A stretch of 64,000 nucleotides of DNA from Phylloscopus collybita (lineage: Eukaryota > Chordata > Aves > Passeriformes > Phylloscopidae): the NCBI GenBank assembly GCA_027886175.1, contig JAJNNQ010000040.1, forward strand, positions 28,230,001 through 28,294,000, in the 5' to 3' direction. The number at the start of each line of letters is the position of its first letter. Within the stretch, counting starts at the first letter, position 1. This document shows, piece after piece, positions 22,948 through 34,133 of the stretch. The notes below the pieces were generated by a model that did not search any database, was not told the DNA's origin, and was given only the letters and a program-made list of their open reading frames with translations. The translations under genes and the position numbers were made by a program.

Positions 22948-24832
22948 CTTCCCTCCTCCAGCTGAAGTTTGTCAGTTCTGTGTGGCCACTGCTGGAGTGT
23001 ATGTAAAGAGCTCACTGATCAGGCAACACCAAAGGAGAGATACCTTCGAAAACAAACCCCAAAAATTTTAATTAAAGAGAAACAAGACGACACAACATGA
23101 AGTGAACCCCTCCAAGGCACAACTATAAATAGCACAAGAAATGATGCAAACATCTTTCCAGTAAATCTGATGGAGTTTTGAAATACGAAATTTAAAGGCT
23201 TGCTTAAAGCACTGAGATGCCCCACTGGTAAACAATGCCAGCAGCAGCGTGCTATCCCCAGATTTCCCATGGCAGACGAGCCTTGGCGGGTGACCTTGCC
23301 TTTTCCACCTTTATCTTACATACAGGTAAGAAATACTAGGCAAAGACAAAGAAGAGAAACAGAGAGTGCTTTATATTTCTTCTTCCAACAAATATAATCC
23401 CTGAACTCCACAGCTAATTACAGGAGTTTGTAAAACTAGAATTAAACGCACAACATTAATAAGAAATAAAGCTTGTGAGTATACTCAACTGCAACTTCTT
23501 TAGCAAAGTGACCAAAATTCAGGGCCCAATTGAAACTACTAAGTATTATTTCTGGCATATTCTGGAAAAACAAGGTAGCATGCAAGCTGTGTGGTGATGA
23601 CAAGCAGACAGGGAAAAAGTCAAAGGTGAGAGCTCTAGCCACATTATTGTGTGACAACAGCGAGCAATGTTATGAAGAAGAAAAAAAGACCACCAGAAAA
23701 AACTCCAAAACAACACTTAACCAAAACCTGGAGGTCTGTGACCTGTTCCAAAAGGGTTTATCTTCTGCAATGATTAAACAATAGCATGGTCCATTTTGCA
23801 ACATCTGGCTTATCCTGCTGGAGATTTGGACTAGATTGGTATTAACTGACCCACTTAAGACCAATATCTAGAATACAATTCAAAGACTGCACAACTATTT
23901 TGCCCTTTGACCTTCTCAAAGGATACTACCATAAATTCACTTCTGCCTGTGCGGGCAAATTTTAATGATTTCATTTTTAAAAGGAGAAAATAACGACCAA
24001 ATCAAACAATAATTTTGCCTTTACCATTCTACAGTCCAACAGCCGACCCCAGGAAAATGAAAACTAGAATCCAGCAGCCTGCTATGTCAACTTCCTGTGT
24101 GTGCAACAGCAATCTAGATCCTGCTAGGAGATCCTGTGCCAGGATCTTGGCAGAGCAGGTGGCACTACGACAAAGTGATGAGTTAAGGGTTTTCTTGTTT
24201 GACTATTAGTATTTTATTGGCAAGCTCGCAATAATAAGGAAAGGTGCAATTCAAAATTCTGTTTGTCAAAAGCAGGACGAGCAACTGCAAAGCTCTCCTG
24301 TACCCTTCTGTCAGCTGAACCACTGCCAGGGGACGTGCTACACCAAATCTGCAACAAATCTGCAAGTTAAGGTTCCCTGACTCTGCCTTGGGAACCGAGA
24401 TACATAGGCTGCCCTGTTATCTCACACACCGCAAGGAAAATATCTTCCACAGACCAACAGGAAACCACAGAGGCCAATACGGGCTATTATGCTTCCCACT
24501 GTGACACAGACAAAATGTGTCCTTCAGGAGTTACCTTCATGAGGGTAACTCCGGCCAGCCCTCACAATTAAAGCGAGATTTTGCACCAGTGCGAACAAGG
24601 CTTCTGCAAAGAGAATTACCGAAATGCTTTCTGGATACCGGCAAGCAATTAAAGTACAAAACACCGGTGGGTGTCCCCCCCAGGACCAAGCAACCTCGGC
24701 CACCTCAGCCTTACAGCGAGCCGAGGCGGTCCCGGCCCCCCGTGGCCGCGCCGGGAGCAGTCCCTCTCCCCGGCACGCAGAGGTAGGTGCGGGCAGGGAG
24801 CGTGTCCCTGCACTGTGCGCTCCGTCTCTTAC

Positions 24833-24954
24833 CTGCAGGACGCACCGCGGCCATCAGCAGCGCGCGCACCCCCGCGGGACTCGCCCGCCCGGCGCTGCCG
24901 CCATCGCCGCCGGCCCCGGCCCCGCGCCCGCCCCGGCCGCCACCGCCGTGACGT
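24833..24954 (-). other. LGALS8: Probable LGALS8 5' UTR exon 1
   Basis: A consensus minus-strand donor (CCTGCAG then GTAAGAGA) lies at 24833-24831 in a CpG island just upstream of the gene. No transcript start is visible, so the 5' boundary is a guess. The exon contains an ATG at 24854 (MAAVRPA...) that could open a uORF or, with another acceptor, extend the protein. Confidence 0.55.
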
Positions 24955-24956
24955 CA
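24949..24956. promoter_or_regulatory. Perfect CRE/ATF site
   Basis: Full palindrome TGACGTCA within the LGALS8 CpG island, about 115 bp upstream of the exon 1 donor in the direction of transcription. Binding by CREB/ATF is inferred from the motif only. Confidence 0.6.
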
Positions 24957-25164
24957 CCGCAGGCGGCTGGCCCCGGCGCGCGCAGGCGCCTCCACCCGCG
25001 GCCGGCGCGGTTGGGCTGAGGCGGCGCCTGTGGCGGCCTGGGGCTGCGCCCACACCTTGTGAGGGGAACCGTGCTCCTTCCCCTGAGGGCCGTTCGCTTC
25101 CTATGTGTGTTAGGCTTCTTCTGAAGGTCCCGTGTCACAGCGCAGCCCCATCTCCTGACGAGGC

Positions 25165-25935
25165 ACATCTCACACAGTCACAGAATTGTTAGGTCCTTTC
25201 CAACTCTCGGGTGATCAAGTCCAACCCCCTGCGAAGGCAGGGTCACCTCGAGCAGGTGACGCAGGAATGTCTCCAGGTGGGTTTTGAAGGTCTCCGGACA
25301 GGGAGGCTCCACGACCTCTCTGGGCAGCGTGTTCACTTGCTCTGCCACCCTTTACATAAATAAGTTCTCCTTACATTCTTGGGTTTTCGCTTATGGCCAT
25401 TGCTCCTCATCCTGTCACTGGGCATCACTGAAAAGAGTTTGGCACCATGCTCTTGAAGTACCTTTTGAGATACTTCTATGCATTAATGAGATCCCCTCTC
25501 AGCCTTCTCCAGATTAAGCAGGCCCAGCTCTCTCCTCTTAAGAGATACTCCAGACCCCAAATCATCTTTGTGGCCTCCCCTAGACCCGCTCCTGGCGCTC
25601 CTTGTTTTTCTAATACTGAGGAACCCCAGATATGGCCTCTGTAGGGTGGAGTAGAGGGGCAGGATCACCTCACTCAGCCTGCTGGCCACACTCTTCCCAG
25701 TGTACCCCAGGATACCATTGGCCCTCCTGGCTGCAAGGGCACTGCTGGCTCGTAGTCAGCTTTCACCCACCAACACTCCCAGGTCCTTCTCTGCCAAGCT
25801 GCTCTCTAGCAGATCGGCCCTCAGCCTGTGCTGGTACTTGGGATTGTTCCTCCCCAAGTGCAGGACCCTGCACTGGCTCTTGTTGAACCTCATTAGGTTT
25901 CTCTCTGCTCAGTTCTCCAGGCTCTCCAGTGACCC
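25165..25935 (-). mobile_element. CR1 LINE fragment, about 0.77 kb
   Basis: Starts CACAGAATTGTTAGGTCC and shows CR1 blocks GTCCAACCCCCTGCG, CATCCTGTCACTGGGCATCA, AAGAGTTTGGC and GATCCCCTCTCAGCCTTCTC. It extends into the part derived from the end of the reverse transcriptase frame, with frame breaks. It lies just upstream of the LGALS8 CpG island, so its insertion bounds that promoter. Confidence 0.88.
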
Positions 25936-28119
25936 ATGATGACCATGGTCCTTTCTGTGACCAGATCCAAACACAGTTTCAAAGTTCACATTGGGTCATT
26001 CATTGCCCCAGGATCTTTGTGTTTCTGAAACCTGGAAATCTTATACCCAACCCAGTCTTAAAACTACGGCCCCAAGGCTGTGCCTCCACCCTCCTGTTCC
26101 TTTGCAGGCCCCACTAAGAGTGATTTTAGCAATTTTGGTCTAGTAAGCAGGAAGGTCAATGAAGTCCCTTGCAGTTTTACAGTTCATGATGTGTAACAGT
26201 CTGCTCAGAGAAGCACTACTTCAGGTTGCCCCTGTTAACATGCTGGATGGGGAAGAGATGAGCACAGAAATAAAAAGTGCAATATAAAAGGCTCACAAGC
26301 TTAAATCACCATCTCCAATTAAAAGCATTCAGTATTTCTTCACCTTGCTAAAAGCAGTGTACATGGCTATAGTGAATTTAGAATGGCATTCAGCCGCTTG
26401 TCACAATGACCACTATAGTATCTTAGCTAGATAATATCCAGTCTTCTATTCCACAATTAACCAACACAAAAGCCCCATCTCAAATCATATCTACTTGCTA
26501 GAGTTCTGCTGATAGTTGCTGCTTCAATGAGTACCTCAGCTTAGCTATGTAAGATTTGAAGGATTAATTCACAGAAAGGTATGATAACACTTCTTTTGAG
26601 AACTGCAGAAATTAGGTACTCAGATAAAACAGCAGCAAAGCAGATTGCCTGGGGGAAGGTACCTTAGAATCATGCATGGTTGTGAGAGAGGACTGACAAC
26701 TATTGTGTATAGTCAGATGCTGCTATTCAACTGTTCTACATAATTTCACATCACTACTTAAAAAGAGAACAAATAAAAGGTCCTGAGCCTGAACTACCAC
26801 TTAGTTTTTCTTTGAAGTTATTTTTCCAGGCACTCTAGTTGAAATAGTAAAACACTTAAAAAAAAACAGGCTGACGTAAGTACATGAAATGCACTCAATT
26901 GTCAATATTAGACTGCAACCTCAAAGCAGGTCTGAAACTTCAAGGCAAACTGCAAAGACAGAAAATATGCTGAAAGGTTGGAATAAAAAAAAAGAGATGA
27001 TGCTGAAAGGAAGAGGAATAAGTGGAAGTGTTTCTAGAACCGCAGAAAATAAAGTTTTACTACTTTACTACTTCTTGCTCAGGGCTCTTCTACTTTCGGG
27101 AAGGAACAATCCAAAGGAAATACAGCGATTTGAGTTATGCACCAGTCCCTTACTGAAGCAGAACAGCTGTTTGATGAACATGATTTTAGGCTGAGTCATA
27201 GGCCGTTTATGAAATTTGCAGGAAAGTCCCTGTTTCAGTTCCCAAACCTGATGGAGCATTGGTAATATGTCATTGGGTTACAGCTTCAGCAGCTTTGTGC
27301 TACAGTGCTGTTGCTTTCTTCATAGACTGTCACTCTCTGCTGATTTCTTGTGACTGCTATTTTTAGCACCACATACTAATGGCAGTCCTGACAGCAAATA
27401 GCAAAGTCTTCCCTTATTTCCACAGTCCAAGTCCTAATTCAGGCTTTTTCTTTTAAATTTGATGTGCACTCAGCCATTGCTGGGACTACATGTAATCCTG
27501 TCAGCAGACACTTCTCATGTTCCAGCAGAATTTTGCTTGCTGGAAAAATAGAAATGCTTTGTCAAGACAGATGCAGCCAATTTCAGCTGAAGCAAACATA
27601 GCAGCTATTCTTGGCCATAAGGTAGCATTTCATCAAGGACCCTGTTACCCCTAAAAAATTTTACCTGCCTCTCCTGTTCTTGATGCCAAGCCTGTAACCT
27701 GTGCCTCTCAGGGTGGCAAGCCATAGTCCAAAGTCAAAGTGGAAACATACATAGTCACACTTACTTGACCTGGTATTTTATGCACAGTTCCAATTATAAA
27801 ATTCCCATCAATAATGGAATTCCCTAGATTTGACATGTCCATTAAGTGTCCATTAAGAAATCTGCCCATGGAAGTTAGTCTCAGCTAATTTTTTTATATT
27901 GTTGTTGTACCAGAATAACTGTACTTCTCCCTAGTTTATACAGTACTACAAGCCACAAGGGTAAAGCCTCTAGCACACTGGACTGTTCAGCAGACATTTT
28001 GTGCTTAAGGACTTCATATGATCTCAAAAGACTGACACTGTTGTATCTTCTGTAGTTTTAGTGGAGCTGTTTGTGCATTGCAGCCTTTTCTGATAGAATG
28101 TAAATGTAGGGGGTTTTTT

Positions 28120-28143
28120 ATGTCATCAACAACATGAAACTTC
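28120..28143. repeat. 24-bp dispersed exact repeat, copy 1
   Basis: Core GTCATCAACAACATGAAAC; identical 24-mer at 29427-29450, with partial similarity just beyond (TTATT). Confidence 0.85.
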
Positions 28144-29395
28144 TGTTATTCCCCTAGCTTCTTTGAAAGGTTTTAGACTCAAAGAGGACATGAGTCACCA
28201 CCTCTTGGTACACCAACATTAAAATTTCAATTGACAGCCCAGCTGGCTCAGCTTTTACTTAGCTACAAGTTAATCAGTGGCCTTCCATAACTCTTCCTTG
28301 ATATGTCACTATTTAGCTTCAGTGATCATTCAGATCTTCCATTTTTCAGTTTAAAGCTTGCAAATTGCAGGAAACAAAAAGTCCTTTTTTTTTTTTTTTA
28401 ATGGGCTTATGGATTCAAAAGCCTAAAATGCTACAGCTGCTTCAGTAACTAACAAGTATTCTATTTTTTTTCAATGCCTGCTTTTTAGAGCAAAATGTTG
28501 GAGAAGCATAACAGCAAACAAGATACAGAATAGATATGAGGGCCAAAGGACAAACAAGATACCAAGAAGTCACTACACCTTTTGAAAACCAATTATAGGC
28601 CATATAACCCTTAAAACATACTCACCCCTTCTTTCTTAAATCAGTGACATGACACTCTAGGTTTCTTGGAAGCAGTCAGGATCACTCCTTCATTTGCATT
28701 TGCAATAGATATGAGAGCAGACCTGTGCCTGTGCTTGCCCTCTGCACACCCCGCCACACCTCCACCCCCAGGCGGTTGTGCCACGACCTGCACATAGTAA
28801 TTCAGTCCCTGCCTACCTAGGGAATGAGTAAAAACCAGGAAATACTTTTCCTGATATAAACCAGGAAATATCATGCATCTGGGCAAAGGGAAAGACTGTG
28901 TGATATTCACCAGACTGGGGACTCTGACCAAATCCAAGATCCCTAGAGCTCTAGAACTCCACCTTCACACCTTCATCATCCTCACTGCAGTTGCTCTTGG
29001 ACATGCCTGGTGGATCTCTGCAGTTACAGATGAGCTCACCTGCCCTCAGCTCTCCTGCATTTTCAAGGGAGAAGTGCGAGGGCTGTAGTATTGTCTTTCA
29101 CCACAAGATGGTAGGTGTTTCCCGATGGTTAGAGAGGATCAGGCTTTTAATAGAACTTTGAGACTGAACTTCTCAGCTTCAGAGAAAGCAGCGGCAAAAG
29201 TAAATAAAGACCCCCAAAAAACCCCTAAAACTGTTTATGGGATTGTGAATGAAGTAGGGGAGCCTCACATATACTGGATGCAAAGACAAAAATGAATTCT
29301 TAGCTTACAATCAAGATATTTTTACTATTACAAGGATTTGGGTGCTCCTTTCTTATCCTGGCTCTTTCTGTTAAGGAACTTCTTAGTTATGTAAT

Positions 29396-29424
29396 TTTTA
29401 TTTATTTATTTATTTATTTATTTT
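29396..29424. repeat. (TTTA)n microsatellite
   Basis: About seven TTTA units in the LGALS8-EDARADD intergenic region. Confidence 0.9.
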
Positions 29425-29426
29425 AA

Positions 29427-29450
29427 ATGTCATCAACAACATGAAACTTC
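29427..29450. repeat. 24-bp dispersed exact repeat, copy 2
   Basis: Directly follows the (TTTA)n tract; same orientation as copy 1. Confidence 0.85.
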
Positions 29451-31564
29451 ACTTATTTTTTAAGACCAAAAACATTCCCAAATTAAATACTGGGTAATTT
29501 TGAAGCAAACTCATAATCAAAAAAGAATAAGCAATTTCACGTGAATGTGTAAAGTTGTGTATCCATCCCTTGCTGTACATAGATACACAGAACACATTTG
29601 TTAGCCAAGTTACTTGCACTGCTCTTTCTCATTTAAGAATCTCAGGCAACTCTCATTACCACAATAACAAATATATATTTCCTCAAAGGACCTACCTTTG
29701 AAATCAAGAATCGCTGCTTTATGAAAGCAAAATACAGAGATCAAGTATTTCTAGCTGTTCATTGCCCCTCTGCCCCTAACAGAGGGTACAGCAAGCCTTT
29801 CCCAAGGCTGTCAACTTCTCTTTGCCATCAGTTTCTTCTAAGATGGAGTCAGTCCCAGCCCTTGGCCAAACTACAGACAAACACTACAGACTCTACCTCT
29901 CAAAGTAAGTTCTTTCAGTGCTGCTGATATTCAGCCTCTGACCAGTAGATCCATACCTTCCCTATCCACTTAAGGCCAACCGACCATAGCCATGGAATCA
30001 AGACCAGCTGAATTCAGGGACTAGGAGAAGCACTTCTCTGTCAAAACAAGCTCACGTCCTCATTTCATGGTGCTTTGCCCTTTTGTCCAAAACTGAGCCA
30101 GAATTTTAAATTTACAAGATAGATAGATAGTAGTTATGAATAACTAATTGCTTTGCCTTCATGGACAGAAGAACATGATTGCTGCTAAAATTACACAAGT
30201 AGACTGCTCTTTAAGTTAGTATAAATGCCATACACTTTCTTTGACCTAGTTTAAACAATTCTGCTGCCTGACAAATAATTTTCAGTTATGTCTGGCCACA
30301 AGTCAAGAGTGCTACCCTAGCTTAAAGCACCATAAGGCAAAATTTTCATTTCTTTCCTCATGCTAACAGCTTGACTTGGAACTGTGGGACGCCTTTCGAA
30401 AAATATGCAGTCTCTTGCACAAAGCACTGCCCAGGCCAAGCTGCAGCTCTCCATTTTTTCAGTACTGGTTCAGGAAGAACCTTTGGCTTCCAGTTTCTGT
30501 ACAAGTTATTTCAAAGCAAGCATCTTGGACCATACTGACTACCCCTATCCTTTATGGTAGGTTTCAAAGGACAGTCCCAAACCTATCCTGCATTCCTCTC
30601 CACAGATCCAAGGGAAGTGCATGCAGAGAGTGAGGCAACTGGACCCTGTCACAATTTTGCTGAGGATACTCCATAGTTGTCTGCACAGGAAAACTAGGTT
30701 CTCCTGGAGCACAGCACCGTAACTCTGTCATTGAAGAACAGTTATTAAGCTCATTATATCTTAGATAAGCTTGCAGGAATTAAATGATACAGGTGATTTG
30801 GCCAGCTTCTTAGAAGCTAAAATGGGTGGCAAAGGCACTGATCATCCTGCAGGCACAGAGACAGCATGCAAAAAAAACTGGAAATCTCTGAAGGGAGAGT
30901 AGGTCTTATACAGGAATAGAAAAAGGATATAATGGAACAAAACTAGAGCCTTTTTAGTGTCCAGTATCAGGCTGGTTATTAATTTAGGAGAAGTTCACAC
31001 CATACAGGTTTCATACCTCTCTCAGTAACTCAGCTACAAGTTTCTAAATAAATATTTTTGCTCATCATCTTATCAAAATTAAGTCATTCTTCATATGGAA
31101 GAGATTAAATGCATCTTCCTTTCTTCAACAGCAGTATGTGTTGCAAACATAAGTGCTTTAAAACATCATGAATTTCATATATAAGGTATTTTTTTACACA
31201 GAACAAGTAACTGATAGTTTAGTAATTCCAAGGTGACTGGTGAGAAGGAAACCAGCTGTTTTCCTAGCTGTAATAAAAACAAATACAATGAAGTCAAACA
31301 CTGACAACTATATTTCTTCTAAAAATAGTACACATTATAACAGAAGACATAAGAATAAATTGAACACTCAGAATCAATATCTTGTAAACAGATATAAAAC
31401 TAAAAAAGAGCGTATACATCTCCATTTATGCCATACAAGGAGGAAAAAAAAGTATTTCAAGTATAGCAATGAGTAATCCAGTGTTTGGTGAAGTTTAAGG
31501 CTAACATTTTCAACCTTCAGAGCTGAATTTATACAGAATCCACCTATGAACTCTCAGAAGCAGC

Positions 31565-31570
31565 TTTATT
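31565..31570 (-). terminator. Candidate EDARADD poly(A) signal
   Basis: First minus-strand AATAAA after the EDARADD stop, about 2.2 kb downstream. Variant ATTAAA sites near 32726 and 32786 are alternatives, so the 3' UTR length is uncertain. Confidence 0.3.
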
Positions 31571-33756
31571 TCCATCCAACATGAACTCTTGCATCTGACA
31601 TTGACTTTTGAAGATCCCCAAGAGATCAAACTCATCTTCACAGGACAGACTTTACAAGCTTTACCCAGAAATCAGGAAAAAGGGTTGATTTCAGTTGAAC
31701 ACATTGATTCACGAATGCTACTGCATCATTTCATATTGCCATTCTGATTCTTAGGTGAGGATTCCATCTGGTCTGGATCTACTGAAGCACAGCCTATTAT
31801 AACACCACACAGATATACCTGTGGTGTGTCATGGGAGGGAAAAGCTGTGTGCATACAGACAGATGATCCTAAATCACACATGCAGTCAGCCCAAGGTATG
31901 GGAATTAGGTTGGACAAGCTGCTATTTGCACATTGGCAGTGGATGCCTCTGTAGGAACTGAAAGCAGCAGGCAGTCCAGCCTCAGCAACAGTCCCCAGAG
32001 CTGAATCTAGAGCATCTAACTCAACGCAGAAGATTATTTGCAAAAGTTACAAGCTGACAGACAGCTGTTGGGAAATCCCCACTCTCAGAAGAGAACCATT
32101 AAACACTTGAACTGCAGCCCCAACAAGACAACAGTAAAATTTCCTCCTTAAAATACAGCTAGAAAACTAGAGTTCTAAAGAGTAGCAGCTTTTTTTAAGG
32201 AATTGTTAAAAAATTCATTACAAATTCCAGTCTTTTTAAAAAAAATTAAAAATTCAAACCTCAAACTTAGGTAAATTTCTTTACCCTGAAGCAAGACTTT
32301 CAGCTTATTGAAGTCACTAAAATAAAGTTAATTTTAAGTGCCTGACATTGAAAATGTTAGTCTTTACTTCTAGCTCCTCTGTAACCATATCACTCAGTAT
32401 CTATAGTAAAGTATTACTAGAGGTCCCCTTTCAATCTCTTACAGTAAGAAACTCAGCATACAGCATTAGACTTCCCTCAGCTTTGCTAGTAATTCTTACT
32501 ATTTCTACTCAAGAAAAGTAAACAGTGTATCAACCTGTACCCCATTCTAGTTTTGCCCCACATCTTGACCAGTGCTTTGGTATATACACCTATGTACATA
32601 CTACATTGTCTGAGATGTCAGAAGAATGGTAGGAAAAAGGCCGATTCTGAAACATTTAAAATGTAAACAGTGTAATTCAGAGTATCAAAATCCTTAAAAA
32701 AATCATTCTAAACCACTGTAAGTGCTTTAATAACCATCCACCTGGGTTGTAGGTGAATTCAGCTGTCATTTTCCATTAGAGTGGCTTTAATCAATATATA
32801 GTGCTAGTTTCACACAAGACTGTAACTGCCTTGGTGTGGGACAGAAAGTAAGGCCAATCCACAGGACTGTAAAGAAAACCACAGCCTGTGAAAAGGAAAG
32901 TTACAGTAAATACTAACAATACCCTGTCATGCCATCATCTTGCACTGCAAAGTGAAAGGGATTTGATACATGCGCTCAGAGCGTACACTGTCTTTAAACC
33001 TTTGGAAAGTAATTTTAAGCATAGAGCCTTTTAACTGGTTCTTTTGGCCCCTCAAGGTTATGGGTTGAAAAGAATCTCTGAATTGCATGATTTCTTCTTA
33101 GAGTAAATATATGGCCTATGATGTAGTAGCATGTGAGTAGTTATTTTGTTTAACATCTGTTATTGCTTAATGTCTACTCCAGTTCATAAAAGAGACCTAA
33201 TTTGCTCAAGTGCGATGTTGAATATTCAGTTAATTGTAACATTCAGATCCAAATTGCTGCCTGGAACACTGAGGTGTTCCTGTGCCAAAAAGAGTGTCAA
33301 AAAGCTTAAAAAACAACTAAAAAGGAAGGAAAAAAGATTCCACTTCATCTTGTGCTAGGTAGAACACACAAAATTGTGGAAGGGCTACCAGTAAGGCCAA
33401 GAGACTTGCCTTCTAACTGTAGCTTTCCCAATAGCAGCAGCACACAATTGATATGGTTCACAACTGCTGCAGTAAAACAAGTGGTCCGGCCTTCTCATTT
33501 CTTTTCTGTTTAGGAAGGCTGTGAACAGCAGCAAAGAAACTGAAGGTATCTGCAGACTGAAAAACACATTATTCCATCCACTTGTGGAAGGTTATCTTTG
33601 CAACCCTGAGGGCATAAAGCTTACATTTGTGTATACAGTAGATAAAACACAGTATACAAACCCTCAGTACAGGCTTTCTCTCTCTTGCAAGGGAAACTTC
33701 CAATGTATTAGTGGTAGCTAGCATTTAACACGTACAGACTAACAATTTTCTTTGAC

Positions 33757-34133
33757 CTAGAAGTCATTCTGGTAAGTTCTGTTCCCTCTCTTGGGCCATT
33801 CCTCCTCCACCCATTTCAACAGCACTTTCACAACATCAATTCTCTTATAAAATTTACAGAGATCAATCAGCTGCTCCACAGTCCGGTCACTATTCCGTAG
33901 CAAGAATTCCAAGGTGGGACTTTGGGGCTTTTGTTCAAGGAAACACAATTCATCATAAGTCATCCCCCACTTGCTTGCTAAATTTCTCCAGTTTTTCACT
34001 GTTGGATGGCAGGGATCCAGCTTTAGCCTCACTGTGTACAACAAGTCCTCATCATTGAGCATATCACTGATGGTCGGTGCACGGAACAAGCACAAGGAGC
34101 AGGTGACATTTTCCTTGCAGGTTTTCTTGAGAT
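33757..34133 (-). CDS. EDARADD: EDARADD last coding exon, death domain
   Basis: 377 nt, acceptor TTTTTCACTGCAG. Encodes [20 protein letters not shown], then the whole death domain including [28 protein letters not shown] and [11 protein letters not shown]. Very close to mammalian EDARADD. Confidence 0.97.

Larger units (their letters stand above)
24690..25060 (-). promoter_or_regulatory. CpG island promoter of LGALS8
   Basis: A sharp GC-rich, CpG-dense stretch in AT-rich surroundings, placed at the 5' end of LGALS8 and containing the exon 1 donor and a CRE. Confidence 0.7.
24960..33756. other. LGALS8-EDARADD intergenic region
   Basis: Apart from the CR1 copy, the dispersed 24-mer, simple repeats and the EDARADD 3' UTR (right end), I see no gene. 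Open frames are short, lack splice context and resemble nothing I know. Confidence 0.6.

Noticed and set aside
24671..25192. 173-codon plus-strand frame over the LGALS8 CpG island
   Set aside because: Pro/Arg/Ala-rich GC artefact that runs into a CR1 copy.
25284..26117. Chain of plus-strand frames downstream of the LGALS8 promoter
   Set aside because: They are antisense translations of the CR1 fragment.
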